From positions 1 through 64,000 of the forward strand of contig JAMCWB010000067.1 in the NCBI GenBank assembly GCA_023475025.1: DNA of 64,000 bases, given 5' to 3'. The stretch's first letter is position 1, and every line of letters begins with the position of its first letter. Positions 1-13,775 of the stretch are shown in pieces. Position numbers and translations under genes: made by a program. The notes under the pieces are model-generated. The model saw nothing but the letters and a program-made list of their open reading frames with translations, ran no database searches and was not told where the DNA came from. This DNA is from Gammaproteobacteria bacterium. Its GTDB lineage: Bacteria; Pseudomonadota; Gammaproteobacteria; Pseudomonadales; Pseudomonadaceae.

Positions 1-1327
1 ATTGATATTGGCCCAGCAGGCGCAGGGACTGATGCCGAGCGGGCAGTACGGCAAGCAGAGCCTGATCCAGCGTACCCACCCCAACCTCAGCCAATAACGC
101 TTTCTTGCGGTTGTCCGCCAGCCAGGCATTGCACTGAACACTGGCCGAGCCCTCGTCGGGCTGATAACGGCAATCCTCCGCTTGTTCGGCGCTTTGCAGA
201 ATGCTTTGCCGGAAGCCCTCAATCAGTTGGCGCGCACCGTGGGACAATATCAATGACGGTTTTGCCTGAGGTTCATAGAGTCGGCGATATACCCCTCCAA
301 CCCGTTGATACATCTGATTCGCTGTCGCCATGCTGGGCAGGGCGAAATACAGGCCATGAGCCAGATCGGCTTGCATCAGCCGCTGCGCCAGTATCAATGC
401 CGCTTCAGTTTTGCCGGCCCCGGTCACATCCTCCAACAAAAACAGTTGCGGCCCGTGTTCCAGTGGCACTGTGGCTGCGTAGGCCTGCAATGGCGTCGGT
501 TCACGTAGATAATCAAACAACTCCAGCGGGTTGGACCAGGGTCGCAGCGGCTGCCACCTCAACCCGGACGCGATTATGGCGTGTTCAGCCTGCTGCCGGG
601 CCAACTCCCAGTACTCCGGCAATGACATCGGCAGGCTGCGATAGGGAAAATAGCCTTGGTTCGAACCCAACCAGTCGGCCAATACTGCCAGCCCAGCCAA
701 ACGCCAGGCATGCCGCCTGAGTATCTTCAACTGCTCGCGATCAGGCACCGGCAAATCGGCCGGGAGCATCCAGCCAGCCAGCGCCTGCACAAACTCACGG
801 GCCGCGCGCCGATCGGCACGCAGGAAAAAATCAGTGAGCTCCAGCGCGGTCAGGCCGCCATCGGCCACCTCTTCCGGCGGTTTGCCATGATGACCGACCA
901 CGCTGCGCACCCATACGGCCCAGAACTCGTGCTCAGGCTGCGGTAGGTTGTCTATGGAGTCGTCAGCGGCAAGATCCTGCCACCAGAGCAACCAACCCAA
1001 CGTATCGTGCCGCCGGTCATAGCGCTTGCTGGCGTCCGCTGGAACCAAATCTGGCGAAAGATCGGGCACCAGCCCTTGGAAAGCTCGAGCGAACTTGCCC
1101 AGATCATGTAAGGCGAGGAAAAAGGTGAACAAGGACTCGACTTGGGGCTGTGTCCAACCCAGCTCTTCGGCCTGTATTTCGCCCTGCCCAGACGGCAAGG
1201 CGCTCAGCACTTGGCCGCAGGCAGCCACATCCAGAGAATGATGCGGCAATAGATGGAAGTTAGCTTCGCTATCTACTAATGGCGAAGCCTTGCCCCAATA
1301 GGCAAAGAATCCTTCCTTGAATGACAT
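1..1327 (-). CDS. cas3: CRISPR-associated helicase/nuclease Cas3, type I-E, N-terminal part (runs off window)
   Basis: Translating the minus strand from the ATG at 1325-1327 gives 442 open codons that leave the window at base 1. The N-terminal HD nuclease domain shows His29/30, the LHDLGKF motif (about 73-79), GHHG (145-148) and LADWLGS (about 216-222). A helicase Walker A, VTGAGKT, follows at about 301-307. The order YWGK, HD, GHHG, ADWLGS, TGAGKTE, FALPSMATANQMYQR and VGTLDQALLAVLP is that of type I-E Cas3 (YgcB-like, about 880-900 aa), so roughly the second half, with the DEVH box and C-terminal domain, lies outside. Cas3 is recruited by Cascade to unwind and degrade target DNA. AAAGGA lies 6-11 bases before the start. 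The other cas genes and any array would lie beyond base 1; none is visible here. Confidence 0.93.
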   Translation of the reverse strand, partial: MSFKEGFFAYWGKASPLVDSEANFHLLPHHSLDVAACGQVLSALPSGQGEIQAEELGWTQPQVESLFTFFLALHDLGKFARAFQGLVPDLSPDLVPADASKRYDRRHDTLGWLLWWQDLAADDSIDNLPQPEHEFWAVWVRSVVGHHGKPPEEVADGGLTALELTDFFLRADRRAAREFVQALAGWMLPADLPVPDREQLKILRRHAWRLAGLAVLADWLGSNQGYFPYRSLPMSLPEYWELARQQAEHAIIASGLRWQPLRPWSNPLELFDYLREPTPLQAYAATVPLEHGPQLFLLEDVTGAGKTEAALILAQRLMQADLAHGLYFALPSMATANQMYQRVGGVYRRLYEPQAKPSLILSHGARQLIEGFRQSILQSAEQAEDCRYQPDEGSASVQCNAWLADNRKKALLAEVGVGTLDQALLAVLPARHQSLRLLGQYQ

Positions 1328-1400
1328 ACCGTATTCCTTTCTAGCCTAACCCCCTTTTACCAGTTCAAAATTGAAATCACAAAGCCTAATCCTCTTTCAT

Positions 1401-1414
1401 GTGACTCAGGTCAC
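1401..1414. promoter_or_regulatory. Inverted repeat upstream of cas3
   Basis: GTGAC-TCAG-GTCAC is a perfect 5-bp-arm palindrome about 75 bases before the cas3 start, in the 178-base gap between cas3 and the fasciclin gene. A closely similar element, in the same position relative to its gene, precedes the iron-dependent alcohol dehydrogenase (21496-21511). It could be an operator, but no known factor is assigned. Confidence 0.3.
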
Positions 1415-1460
1415 CTGACAGAGCTAAGTGCGTTTTGAGTTAACTGAGATCCGAAAATAG

Positions 1461-1484
1461 AAAGGCAGCCCGCAGGCTGCCTTT
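1461..1484. terminator. Rho-independent terminator of the fasciclin gene
   Basis: AAAGGCAGCC-CGCA-GGCTGCCTTT is a perfect 10-bp stem with a 4-base loop. On the minus strand it lies about 20 bases after the fasciclin stop codon and is followed by a T-rich stretch (TCTATTTT). Confidence 0.85.
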
Positions 1485-1505
1485 CGTCGTAGTGCTGACC
1501 GGCTA

Positions 1506-2036
1506 TTACATCTCCGGCATCAGTACCGCATCGATAACATGGATCACGCCATTGCTGGCTTTGATGTCTGTCTGTACTACATTGGCTCCATCTACCTTCA
1601 CGCCATCGCTGGTGTCGATGGTCAGGTTCTGGCCTTGTACAGTTTCCGCACTGGTCAAACCGGCTACATCTTCTGCCATCACCTTACCGGCTACCACGTG
1701 GTAGGTCAGTACGGCAGTCAGGGCGTCCTGATCTGCCAGCAGGGCTTCGAGATCTTCGGCCGGGATGGCGGCGAAGGCTTCATCGGTGGGTGCGAAGACG
1801 GTTAAGGGGCCATCACCTTTAAGGGTTTCGACCAGGCCAGCTGCCTCTACTGCAGTGACCAGAGTATTGAAACTGCCCGCTGCTACTGCGGTGTCTACGA
1901 TATCGGCGCGCTCTTTCTTTTCCTTGTCGCCATAGCCGCCACCATGGTTGTGGGCATGGACCGGGGCCAGTGCGAGCAGGCCAATACTGAACAGGGCAAT
2001 CAGGGTGTAACGGACGTGAGATCGGAGTGCGTACAT
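1506..2036 (-). CDS. Secreted fasciclin (FAS1) domain protein
   Basis: This encodes 176 aa from the ATG at 2034-2036, which has a strong GGAGG 8 bases upstream; the longer open frame above it lacks such a site. Residues 1-27 form a classic signal peptide ([21 protein letters not shown]), so the protein is exported. The rest is one FAS1 fold with the typical [40 protein letters not shown] and [13 protein letters not shown] blocks. Bacterial FAS1 proteins usually act in adhesion or extracellular matrix, but substrates are rarely known and none can be deduced here. It stands alone, with its own terminator downstream and TGTACA repeats upstream. Confidence 0.9.
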   Translation of the reverse strand: MYALRSHVRYTLIALFSIGLLALAPVHAHNHGGGYGDKEKKERADIVDTAVAAGSFNTLVTAVEAAGLVETLKGDGPLTVFAPTDEAFAAIPAEDLEALLADQDALTAVLTYHVVAGKVMAEDVAGLTSAETVQGQNLTIDTSDGVKVDGANVVQTDIKASNGVIHVIDAVLMPEM

Positions 2037-2059
2037 GGGTAATCCTCCGGGATTGATTA

Positions 2060-2115
2060 TGTGTACTGCACTACCTTTGTACAGGTATTCTGCATTAAGT
2101 TCTGCCTTGTACAAG
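2060..2115. promoter_or_regulatory. Repeated TGTACA boxes upstream of the fasciclin gene
   Basis: TGTACA occurs at 2078-2083 and 2108-2113, exactly 30 bp apart (about three helical turns). The second copy sits inside a perfect 10-bp palindrome, CTTGTACAAG (2106-2115), and a related TGTGTA lies at 2060-2065. They fall in the 98-base gap upstream of the fasciclin gene. The spacing suggests an operator for a dimeric regulator; MerR-type photosensory LitR proteins use TGTACA-like half-sites, but that link is a guess. Confidence 0.35.
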
Positions 2116-2134
2116 ATATGTAACGCTTTCCGTT

Positions 2135-4423
2135 TTATCTGGTGACGCAACTTGGCTGTTGCTGCAACAGTTCTTCAATTTCCGTCGCCGGCAAGGGGCG
2201 GCTATACAGGTAACCCTGGGCATTCTGGCAGCCCATGTCGGCCAGCAGCTCAGCCTGCTCGCGGGTTTCGACGCCCTCTGCCGTCAACGCCATATTCAGG
2301 CTCAACCCCAGGGCAATAATAGCGCGGGCAATGGCGGTATCGTTCTGGTCCTGCGGCAGTTCACTGACAAAGCCGCGGTCAATTTTCAGCCGGTTGACCG
2401 GTAGACGCTTGAGCCGCATCAGCGAAGAGTACCCGGTACCAAAGTCGTCAATTGCCAATGAGATACCCAGTTGCCGCAAGTCATCCAGGCGTTGCAGGTT
2501 GGTTTCACTGTGACGCATGGCTTCAGTTTCTGTCAGCTCCAGTTCCAGAAACCGCGCATGCAGGCCATTACGCGCCAGCGCCAGTTTGACGCTTTCCACT
2601 ACTTGGCCGCGCTCCAGCCAGCTACCTGACATATTGACCGCCATATGCTGCAGGGCGAACCCGGCATCCAGCCAGCGCTGCATCTGCAGGCAGGCCTGGT
2701 TGAGTACGAACTCATCGATACCCGCCATCAGGCCAGCATTGACGGCAACCGGCAGGAAGCGATCAGGGGTCAGCAAGCCCAGCTCCGGATGCTGCCAGCG
2801 CACCAGGGCCTCCAGACCGATGATTTGCCCACTGCTCAAATCGACCTGAGGCTGATAATAGACGCGCAACTGCCGGCCACTGATGGCCTGGTGCAGACTG
2901 GACTCCAGCGCTATACGCTCGCGGGCGTGCAGAGTCAGCGCCTGGGTGTAAAACGCATAGGTATTGCGGCCGCTGTCCTTGGCCAGGGTCAGTGCGGTGT
3001 CGGCATGCGTGAGCAGGGCGCGGGCATCATTGCCGTCATCCGGGTACAGGCTGATGCCCAGGCTGACGGTCAGGTGCAGCGACTGATGATCAATATCAAA
3101 GGGCTTGTCAAAACAGGCCAACAATCGCTTGGCGACCGGTATCAGGTCGTCTGCGGACTGGATGTCATCCACCAGCAGGACGAATTCGTCACCCCCCAGG
3201 CGGGCCAGGGTATCTTGCTCGCGGCTGCGGGCCAGCATGCGCTGTGCGGCAGCACGCAGCAGGTCATCACCGGCGCTGTGCCCCAGGCTGTCATTAACTG
3301 CTTTGAAGCGATCCAGGTCGATAAAGATCAAACCCACCTTTTCGTTCTGGCGCTTGGCGCGCTGAATAGCGTTCTCCAGTCGTTCGTTCAGCAACAGACG
3401 GTTTGGCAGCCGGGTCAATGGATCATTGTGCGCGAGAAAGTCGATTTTCTGTTCGCTGCGCTTGATCTTGCTGATGTCGGCAAACACGGCAACATAATGA
3501 CTGAGCTTGCCATCAGCATCATGCACGGTATTGATGGTTTGCCATTGCGGGTAGATTTCGCCGTTCTTGCGCCGGTTCCATACTTCGCCCTGCCAGCTTT
3601 TATCCTGCTGCAGTGATTGCCACATCTGCTGGTAGAAGTCATCGTCATGCCAGCCGGACTTGAGCAGACTGGGTTTGACGCCGATGACCTCATCCGCGCT
3701 GTACCCGGTGATCTGGCAGAAGGCCTGATTGACGTTGAGTATGCGATTGTGGGCATCGGTGATCACCACCCCTTCGGTGGTGCTATCAAACACCACGGCG
3801 GCCTGGCGCAGCCGCTCCTCACTCTCTTTCTGGGCGGTGACATCACGCAGAATACCGAGAATCCGCCAAGGCTTGCCAGTCGGGTCGCGCAGGGCGCGGC
3901 CACTGGCTTCATACCAGCGGAAGCCCTCCTGCCGGTGGCGCAGGCGATGCACGCTGTGAAAGCGCGAGCTAGTGCCAGCCAGATGCTCGCGCAGCGCCTG
4001 TCTGGCTGTTGCGCTGTCATCCGGATGCAGCAACTCGGCCCATTTACCGGCGAGTTCCAGCGCGCCCTTGTCGGCAAAACCAAGCATCCGCCGACACTGC
4101 TCGGACACATGTACCTGGCCGCTGTTCAGGTGCCAGTCCCATACACCATCTTCCGAGCCTGCCAGGGCCAGCTCGAAACGCTGCTCACTGATACGCAGCT
4201 CCCGCTCCTGTTGCCGGCGACGACGCAAATGACTGCGGGTCAGATAGAAAATCAGCCCGGCGGTGACGCTGATAAAGACCAGGCCCTTTACTGTTTGCAA
4301 GCGCTGTAGCAGCTCGATACTGAAACCGAGCCAGGTCAAGGCACTGTCACTGAGCAGAATCCACAGCGCTGAAACCACCAGATAGATCAGCGTTATCTGC
4401 CAGGCGCTGCGATTGGAACTCAT
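2135..4423 (-). CDS. Membrane PAS-PAS-GGDEF-EAL cyclic-di-GMP turnover protein
   Basis: A 762-aa protein. I chose the ATG at 4421-4423 over an upstream TTG; AGAGG lies 12 bases before it. Two N-terminal membrane helices (about 10-30 and 40-60) enclose a short periplasmic loop. PAS domains follow at about 75-200 and 205-325. The GGDEF domain (about 330-490) has an intact catalytic motif, RLGGDEF, after [12 protein letters not shown]. The EAL domain (about 505-755) keeps LEALVRW and DDFGTGYSS. Both catalytic signatures are intact, so it could synthesise and hydrolyse cyclic-di-GMP; which activity dominates cannot be told from sequence. It is divergent from the desaturase gene across a 147-base gap. 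Confidence 0.93.
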   Translation of the reverse strand: MSSNRSAWQITLIYLVVSALWILLSDSALTWLGFSIELLQRLQTVKGLVFISVTAGLIFYLTRSHLRRRRQQERELRISEQRFELALAGSEDGVWDWHLNSGQVHVSEQCRRMLGFADKGALELAGKWAELLHPDDSATARQALREHLAGTSSRFHSVHRLRHRQEGFRWYEASGRALRDPTGKPWRILGILRDVTAQKESEERLRQAAVVFDSTTEGVVITDAHNRILNVNQAFCQITGYSADEVIGVKPSLLKSGWHDDDFYQQMWQSLQQDKSWQGEVWNRRKNGEIYPQWQTINTVHDADGKLSHYVAVFADISKIKRSEQKIDFLAHNDPLTRLPNRLLLNERLENAIQRAKRQNEKVGLIFIDLDRFKAVNDSLGHSAGDDLLRAAAQRMLARSREQDTLARLGGDEFVLLVDDIQSADDLIPVAKRLLACFDKPFDIDHQSLHLTVSLGISLYPDDGNDARALLTHADTALTLAKDSGRNTYAFYTQALTLHARERIALESSLHQAISGRQLRVYYQPQVDLSSGQIIGLEALVRWQHPELGLLTPDRFLPVAVNAGLMAGIDEFVLNQACLQMQRWLDAGFALQHMAVNMSGSWLERGQVVESVKLALARNGLHARFLELELTETEAMRHSETNLQRLDDLRQLGISLAIDDFGTGYSSLMRLKRLPVNRLKIDRGFVSELPQDQNDTAIARAIIALGLSLNMALTAEGVETREQAELLADMGCQNAQGYLYSRPLPATEIEELLQQQPSCVTR

Positions 4424-4570
4424 CGGCGGGATTGACCTCTTCAATGTTCGATGCTAATCAGACTATAGCAGCTTCCTGCCCGACGGAATGGCTATCAGCT
4501 GAGGTCATGCTGGTCCATAATGCCAGCAGCACGTTAGCTTGCACGACAGTAATCAGAGGTAATTCGCTTT

Positions 4571-5755
4571 ATGTGGTATGACGGTTTTCTGCAGTTTTCC
4601 TGGTGGCAGGTAGTTCTGGTGACCCTGGTAATGACACACATCACCATTGTCAGCGTCACCGTGTACTTGCACCGCTATTCGGCGCACCGCTCGCTTGAGC
4701 TGCATCCTGCGCTGCAACATTTTTTCCGTTTCTGGCTGTGGATGACCACCGGTATGGTCACCCGCGAGTGGACCGCGATCCATCGCAAGCACCACGCCAA
4801 GTGTGAAACCCCTGAAGACCCGCACAGCCCGGTACAAAAGGGGTTGTGGACAGTACTCAGCCGGGGAGCCGAGCTGTATACCGCCGAAGCCTCCAACCAG
4901 GAAACCCTGGAGACCTACGGCAAGGGCTGCCCGGATGACTGGATTGAGCGCAATGTCTATTCACGGGCACCCTATGCCGGCATCACCCTGATGGCGCTGA
5001 TCGACCTGGCCCTGTTTGGCGTGCTGGGCATTACCGTCTGGGCGGTGCAGATGCTGTGGATTCCCCTGCTCGCTGCCGGCGTGATCAATGGCATTGGTCA
5101 TGCGCTCGGCTACCGCAACTTCGAGTGCAAGGATGCAGCAACCAACATTCTGCCCTGGGGCATTCTGATTGGCGGTGAGGAGCTGCATAACAATCATCAT
5201 ACCTATCCCAGCTCAGCCAAGCTGTCGGTGCGCAAATGGGAGTTTGATATCGGCTGGATGTGGATACGCCTGTTCTCGATGGTCGGCCTGGCCAATGTGC
5301 GTCGTGTAGCGCCGGTACCGGTTCGTGAACCGAACAAACCCATGCTGGACATGGACAGCGCCCGCGCCTTGCTGAGCAATCGCTTTCAGGTCATGGCGCA
5401 GTATCGTCGTATGGTTATCAAGCCGCTGGTCAAGGCCGAGCGTGAGCGGGTCGATGCCTCGATGCAGCGCCTGCTCAAGCAGGCCAGAAAACTGCTCTGG
5501 CGGGAAACCGAGCTGCTCAAACCCAAGCACCATGAACGCCTGAACCAGGTCTTGGAAAGCAATCAGACGCTACAGCTGATCTACCAGAAACGCCTGGAAC
5601 TGCAACAGATCTGGAACCGCACCAGCAGCAGCGGCCAGGAGCGCCTGCAGGCCTTGCGTGAATGGTGTCAACAGGCCGAAGCCAGTGGTATCAAGGCACT
5701 CCAGGAGTTTGCTGACAGCCTGCGTACCTACACCCTGCAACCCGTCCGCGGCTGA
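4571..5755 (+). CDS. Membrane fatty-acid (delta-9 type) desaturase
   Basis: A 394-aa membrane di-iron desaturase that introduces a cis double bond into acyl chains. Three histidine boxes are present: HRYSAH (about 35-40), HRKHH (about 71-75) and HNNHH (about 206-210), with hydrophobic segments at about 10-30, 50-65 and 140-180. The size and motif spacing match the Pseudomonas aerobic desaturases DesA (phospholipid) and DesB (acyl-CoA); I cannot decide between them. The C-terminal third is hydrophilic and predicted helical. AGAGG lies 12 bases before the ATG. The M23 peptidase gene follows after 27 bases and may be co-transcribed. Confidence 0.9.
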   Translation: MWYDGFLQFSWWQVVLVTLVMTHITIVSVTVYLHRYSAHRSLELHPALQHFFRFWLWMTTGMVTREWTAIHRKHHAKCETPEDPHSPVQKGLWTVLSRGAELYTAEASNQETLETYGKGCPDDWIERNVYSRAPYAGITLMALIDLALFGVLGITVWAVQMLWIPLLAAGVINGIGHALGYRNFECKDAATNILPWGILIGGEELHNNHHTYPSSAKLSVRKWEFDIGWMWIRLFSMVGLANVRRVAPVPVREPNKPMLDMDSARALLSNRFQVMAQYRRMVIKPLVKAERERVDASMQRLLKQARKLLWRETELLKPKHHERLNQVLESNQTLQLIYQKRLELQQIWNRTSSSGQERLQALREWCQQAEASGIKALQEFADSLRTYTLQPVRG

Positions 5756-5782
5756 CGCGGCAGATCACGAAGGAGCCAGGGA

Positions 5783-6673
5783 ATGCGATCCTTCATCGGC
5801 TGTGTCATGGGCCTGCTGCTATGCAGCAGTGCCCTTGGCTCGACCATCTATAAATATGTCGATGAGAACGGCGTGGTTACCTACACCGACCGCCGGGTGC
5901 AGGGTGCCGAGATCATCATCTTCAATGACACCATTGAAGAGCCGACGGAAAACTCGGTGTATGTGGAGACCCGCAAGCACCCTGGCGGCGAGACCCTGAT
6001 CGTGCACAATGAGCTGTTTACCCCGGTCGAAGTCGAGCTGAGCATTACCCGGGCAGAGCACATCAGTAACGTGCCTTCTGAGCCGGTGCGCTGGGTGATT
6101 CCACCGCGTGACCAGATCCGCCTGCTGACCCTGTACCCGAACGGCAGCGGAACGCCCGATTATGAATACCGCTTGCGCTATGCCATGGGTGATCCGCGCG
6201 CGCAGCATACCCTCAGCCACTACCCGCTGCCATGGAAAGGCGGGCCTTTCCGCATGACCCAGGGCCCTGGCGGCCGTTACAGTCACACCGGCCCCAGGGG
6301 CCGCTACGCGATCGATATTGCCATGCCGGAGGGCACGCCGATTCTGGCCGCCCGGGATGGCCGCGTCGTCAGCATTCGTAACCACCAGCGCGGCCGCGGC
6401 GATAACCCGGCCGGTAACTTTGTGCGCCTGCTGCATGACGACGGCACCATGAGCGTCTATCTGCACTTGCAACACCGCTCGGTCAAGGTGACCGAAGGCC
6501 AACGGGTGCGAGCCGGCACCGTCATTGCCCGCTCCGGCAACACCGGTAACAGCACCGGCCCGCACCTGCACTTTGTGGTGCAGAAAAATGTCGGCCTGGA
6601 AACCGTGTCGATTCCCTTCGAGTTTGCGCAACCCGTTAACAGCCTGCCGAACTTCGCCTTTGGTGGCGAATAA
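5783..6673 (+). CDS. Exported M23-family peptidase with N-terminal DUF4124
   Basis: A 296-aa protein with AAGGAG just upstream of the ATG. Residues 1-20 are a signal peptide. DUF4124 (IYKYVDENGVVTYTDR, about 21-38) leads into a beta-rich linker and a C-terminal LytM/M23 domain (about 165-285) with RYAIDIAMPEGTPI, GNFVRLLHDDG and GPHLHF. M23 enzymes cleave peptidoglycan crosslinks using zinc. The HLH pair and the metal-binding Asp are visible; the first metal His is probably the one in SHTGPRG, farther from the Asp than usual, so activity is probable but not certain. It is probably periplasmic. Confidence 0.88.
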   Translation: MRSFIGCVMGLLLCSSALGSTIYKYVDENGVVTYTDRRVQGAEIIIFNDTIEEPTENSVYVETRKHPGGETLIVHNELFTPVEVELSITRAEHISNVPSEPVRWVIPPRDQIRLLTLYPNGSGTPDYEYRLRYAMGDPRAQHTLSHYPLPWKGGPFRMTQGPGGRYSHTGPRGRYAIDIAMPEGTPILAARDGRVVSIRNHQRGRGDNPAGNFVRLLHDDGTMSVYLHLQHRSVKVTEGQRVRAGTVIARSGNTGNSTGPHLHFVVQKNVGLETVSIPFEFAQPVNSLPNFAFGGE

Positions 6674-6695
6674 ATGCTGATGAATCTGCAGGCAT

Positions 6696-6726
6696 AAAAA
6701 ACCCGTCGCTCGCGACGGGTTTTTTC
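6696..6726. terminator. Bidirectional rho-independent terminator
   Basis: A-tract, then ACCCGTCGC-TC-GCGACGGGT, then a T-tract, between the convergent M23 gene and rpmG. The 9-bp perfect stem with poly-A before and poly-T after can serve both directions. Confidence 0.9.
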
Positions 6727-6739
6727 TGGCAGCCTGATC

Positions 6740-6895
6740 TTATTTGATCTTGGCTTCCTTGTAGATCACATGCTTGCGCACAACAGGATCGTACTTCTTG
6801 ATTTCGATCTTGTCGGGTGTAGTGCGCTTGTTCTTGTCGGTAGTGTAAAAGTGACCAGTACCGGCAGAAGATACCAAACGAATCAAATCACGCAT
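6740..6895 (-). CDS. rpmG: 50S ribosomal protein L33
   Basis: A 51-aa protein (begins [19 protein letters not shown], ends VIYKEAKIK), the standard length of L33, a component of the large ribosomal subunit near the E site. It lies 11 bases after rpmB on the same strand, the usual rpmB-rpmG operon. AAGGAG occurs just upstream (complement of 6898-6905). It has no cysteine pairs, so it is the zinc-independent form. Confidence 0.97.
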   Translation of the reverse strand: MRDLIRLVSSAGTGHFYTTDKNKRTTPDKIEIKKYDPVVRKHVIYKEAKIK

Positions 6896-6906
6896 GCTGA
6901 GACTCC

Positions 6907-7143
6907 TTAGATTTTTTCGCCGCGGGCGCGCATGTCAGACAGCACGGCATCAATGCCGCGCTTGTCAATGATGCGCATACCCTTGGTGGAAGTGCGCAGG
7001 CGTACAAAACGCTTCTCTGATTCTACCCAAAAGCGATGGTGCTGCAGGTTAGGCAGAAAACGACGCTTGGTTCTGTTGTTTGCATGGGAAACATTGTTCC
7101 CGACGACCGGACGCTTGCCGGTGACCTGACATACTCGAGACAT
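6907..7143 (-). CDS. rpmB: 50S ribosomal protein L28
   Basis: A 78-aa protein starting [19 protein letters not shown], the exact length of gammaproteobacterial L28. The ATG is at 7141-7143; GAGAGG lies just upstream on the minus strand. First gene of the rpmB-rpmG operon. A longer open frame upstream is not part of the gene. The 176-base gap to radC should hold the operon promoter. Confidence 0.97.
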   Translation of the reverse strand: MSRVCQVTGKRPVVGNNVSHANNRTKRRFLPNLQHHRFWVESEKRFVRLRTSTKGMRIIDKRGIDAVLSDMRARGEKI

Positions 7144-7319
7144 GGTTAACCCTCTCCAACCACTTGCCCAACCCGAACTGGTTGGAAGCCATAAAAGAAT
7201 TCTGTTGTCAGCCGGGGCAAATGGATCCAGCAAGCCTGAAAAATACCGCAAAACAGGCGCAGCCCCGAGAAGAGCGGAGCTTTATACCAAAAGGAGCCAC
7301 GGCAAGCAATGTTTTTCGC

Positions 7320-7994
7320 CTACAAGAGGCCACGCTCGGCAAAGGAAACCGGCTCGCCATCACCGATGACCAGATGGTCCAGCACCCGTATATCCACCAG
7401 CGCCAGTGATTCGCGCAGGCGACGGGTCAGGTGCATGTCAGCCTGACTGGGCTCGGCAACACCCGACGGATGGTTATGCGTCAGGATCAGCGCGGCGGCG
7501 TTGTGCGCCAGCGCCCGCTTGAGTACTTCACGCGGGTAAACACTGGCGCTGTCCAGAGTGCCACGGAACAGTTCCTCGAAGGCAATCACCCGGTGCTGGT
7601 TATCCAGAAACAGGCAAGCAAAGACTTCGTGCGGCAGGCTGGCGAGCTTACTGCGCAGGTAGCGGCGCACCGCACCCGGCGAGGTCAGGGCGTCACCCCG
7701 CTGCAGCTCTTCATACAGATGCCGCCGCGCCATTTCCATCACCGCCTGCAACTGGACGAACTTGGCTGGCCCCAGCCCGGCATGCCGGCAAAAGTTCTGC
7801 AGGTCAGCCTGCAACAACCCGCGTAAGCTGCCAAAAGCCGCCAGCAGATCCCGCGCCAGATCAACCGCGCTGCGCCCGGGCAGGCCAGTACGCAGAAAGA
7901 TAGCGAGCAATTCGGCATCAGACAGCGCCTGGGCACCCTGGCGCATGAGTTTTTCCCGCGGGCGCTCCGCCAGCGGCCAATCGGTTATCGGCAT
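7320..7994 (-). CDS. radC: JAB-domain protein RadC
   Basis: A 224-aa protein starting [23 protein letters not shown] lies 6-7 bases before this ATG, whereas the extension upstream has no support. The N-terminal half holds the helix-hairpin-helix region (about 35-90). The C-terminal JAB/MPN metalloprotease-like domain has [18 protein letters not shown] and the metal ligands THNHPSG with a downstream Asp (SQAD). RadC was named for repair, but its biochemical role is unsettled. The position next to coaBC-dut is conserved across pseudomonads; it is divergent from coaBC. Confidence 0.95.
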   Translation of the reverse strand: MPITDWPLAERPREKLMRQGAQALSDAELLAIFLRTGLPGRSAVDLARDLLAAFGSLRGLLQADLQNFCRHAGLGPAKFVQLQAVMEMARRHLYEELQRGDALTSPGAVRRYLRSKLASLPHEVFACLFLDNQHRVIAFEELFRGTLDSASVYPREVLKRALAHNAAALILTHNHPSGVAEPSQADMHLTRRLRESLALVDIRVLDHLVIGDGEPVSFAERGLL

Positions 7995-8167
7995 GATCAA
8001 TTCCTTTTGTCGGGGCAGGTACATCCTGTTCCTGCAAGCAAAACCAGAGTATAAAAGCAGGCCCGACAGGCGTCGAGCACGCTCGCGCCGCGTGTGTGGC
8101 GGCGATATGCTATCTTGAAAGCTTGATGCCTGCCGGACGCACTTTCAGATGGCAGCAGGGGATTATA

Positions 8168-9388
8168 ATGCAGCGGTTGTTCAATAAACGCATAGTACTT
8201 GGGGTCAGCGGCGGTATTGCCGCCTACAAGAGCGCCGAATTGGTTCGCCGCCTGCGCGATGCCGGCGCCGAGGTGCGCGTAGTGATGACCCAGTCAGCCC
8301 GCGAATTCATTACCCCCCTGACCTTGCAGGCGCTCTCTGGTCACCCGGTACATGGCGACCTGCTGAACCCGGCGGCCGAAGCGGCCATGGGCCATATCGA
8401 ACTGGCCCGCTGGGCCGACCTGATCCTGATTGCCCCCACCACCGCCGAGCTGATGGCGCGCCTGGCCCAGGGCCGTGGTGACAACCTGCTGACTACCCTG
8501 GTACTGGCGACGGATGCTCCCATTGCCATCGCCCCGGCGATGAATCAGGCCATGTGGCGCGATGCCGCTACCCAGGCCAACCTGCAAGTCCTGCTTGAGC
8601 GCAAGGTACATGTGTTCGGCCCGGCAGCGGGTGAGCAGGCCTGTGGTGATATTGGCCCGGGGCGTATGCTGGAGCCCGCTGACATTGCCGCGCGGGCTGC
8701 TGAGTGCTTTGAGCGCGGGCTGCTGGCCGGCCGTCACGTGCTGATCAATGCCGGCCCCACACGTGAAGCCATTGATCCGGTGCGTTATATCTCCAATCAC
8801 AGTTCCGGCAAGATGGGTTTTGCCCTGGCTGAAGCCGCCGCTGAAGCCGGCGCCCGCGTGACCCTGGTCGCCGGCCCGGTCAACCTGCCGACGCCGCCGC
8901 GGGTCGAGCGCATTGACGTCATCAGCGCCCGCGATATGCTCGCTGCCTGCGAAATGGCTCTTCCCGCGGATGTCTTTATCGCCTCGGCGGCTGTGGCGGA
9001 TTATCGTCCGATCGAAGCGGCAGACAGCAAGCTGAAGAAAGATCCGCAGAGCGAAGACGGCATGCAGCTGTCGCTGGTGCGTAATCCCGACATCCTCGCC
9101 ACCCTGGCAGCACGCAGCGAACGCCCCTGGTGTGTCGGCTTTGCCGCCGAAACCCATGATGTGCTCAGCTATGCCCGGGATAAATTGCAACGCAAGAATC
9201 TTGACCTGATCATTGCCAACGATGTCAGCCAACCCGGCATCGGCTTTAATAGTGATAACAACAGCGTGACCCTGATTGATCGCAGCCTGCACCAGCAGCA
9301 TCTGCCGCAGGCCAGTAAAACCAAACTGGCCCGCAACATCATTGAACTGATTGCCGGGCAACTGCCCGCCCGACCCGAAGGACGCTGA
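8168..9388 (+). CDS. coaBC: Bifunctional phosphopantothenoylcysteine decarboxylase / phosphopantothenate-cysteine ligase
   Basis: A 406-aa protein that performs two steps of coenzyme A synthesis: ligation of cysteine to 4'-phosphopantothenate (CoaB) and decarboxylation to 4'-phosphopantetheine (CoaC). The N-terminal flavoprotein domain begins [19 protein letters not shown], with the catalytic His in [11 protein letters not shown] and an active-site Cys in [10 protein letters not shown]. The CoaB domain carries [22 protein letters not shown]. The ATG at 8168 has AGGGGA 5-6 bases upstream; earlier in-frame starts do not. It heads a tight co-oriented run with dut (4-base gap), algC and argB. Confidence 0.97.
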   Translation: MQRLFNKRIVLGVSGGIAAYKSAELVRRLRDAGAEVRVVMTQSAREFITPLTLQALSGHPVHGDLLNPAAEAAMGHIELARWADLILIAPTTAELMARLAQGRGDNLLTTLVLATDAPIAIAPAMNQAMWRDAATQANLQVLLERKVHVFGPAAGEQACGDIGPGRMLEPADIAARAAECFERGLLAGRHVLINAGPTREAIDPVRYISNHSSGKMGFALAEAAAEAGARVTLVAGPVNLPTPPRVERIDVISARDMLAACEMALPADVFIASAAVADYRPIEAADSKLKKDPQSEDGMQLSLVRNPDILATLAARSERPWCVGFAAETHDVLSYARDKLQRKNLDLIIANDVSQPGIGFNSDNNSVTLIDRSLHQQHLPQASKTKLARNIIELIAGQLPARPEGR

Positions 9389-9392
9389 ACCT

Positions 9393-9848
9393 ATGTCCGC
9401 GCTGCAAGCACGCATTCTTGACCCCCGCCTGGGTAGCACCTGGCCGCTACCAGCCTATGCAACCCAGGGCTCGGCCGGCATGGACCTGCGCGCTATGCTG
9501 GAGCAGCCCTTAGTGCTGGAACCGGGGCAAACCGAACTGCTGCCCACCGGCCTGGCGATTCATATTGCCGACCCCGGGCTGGCGGCGATGATCCTGCCGC
9601 GTTCGGGGCTGGGACATAAACACGGTATTGTGCTGGGCAACCTGGTCGGACTGATTGATTCCGATTATCAGGGTCAGCTCATGGTCTCCTGCTGGAACCG
9701 TAGCCAGCACAGCTTCACCATCAACCCCGGCGAGCGTATTGCCCAGCTGGTGCTGGTGCCGGTCGTTCAGGCCGAACTGAGCATTGTTGACCAATTTGAC
9801 GATAGCGAGCGTGGCGCAGGCGGCTTCGGCCATACCGGCAGCCACTGA
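9393..9848 (+). CDS. dut: dUTP diphosphatase
   Basis: A 151-aa trimeric dUTPase, which converts dUTP to dUMP and pyrophosphate, limiting uracil in DNA and supplying dUMP for dTMP. All five motifs are present: [42 protein letters not shown] and [10 protein letters not shown] at the C terminus. The start at 9393 follows AAGGA by 9 bases and gives the family length. Confidence 0.97.
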   Translation: MSALQARILDPRLGSTWPLPAYATQGSAGMDLRAMLEQPLVLEPGQTELLPTGLAIHIADPGLAAMILPRSGLGHKHGIVLGNLVGLIDSDYQGQLMVSCWNRSQHSFTINPGERIAQLVLVPVVQAELSIVDQFDDSERGAGGFGHTGSH

Positions 9849-9877
9849 GCTGAACAAACGATCATGCAAGGAGGCTC

Positions 9878-13752
<3,875 letters not shown>

Positions 13753-13775
13753 GCACTGCTACTGGCAGGCAGCGC

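Noticed and set aside
253-1241. Several plus-strand frames of 60-155 codons
   Set aside because: All are antisense to the clearly identified cas3.
1-1500. CRISPR array near cas3
   Set aside because: No regularly spaced 28-29-bp repeats occur in the window; the heptamer tandem repeats elsewhere are too short and have no spacers.
2645-3616. Open frame of 323 codons on the plus strand
   Set aside because: Antisense of the GGDEF/EAL gene, whose catalytic motifs are intact.
4571-5755. Assigning desA or desB
   Set aside because: Both P. aeruginosa desaturases share the histidine boxes and length; I could not separate them from sequence memory.
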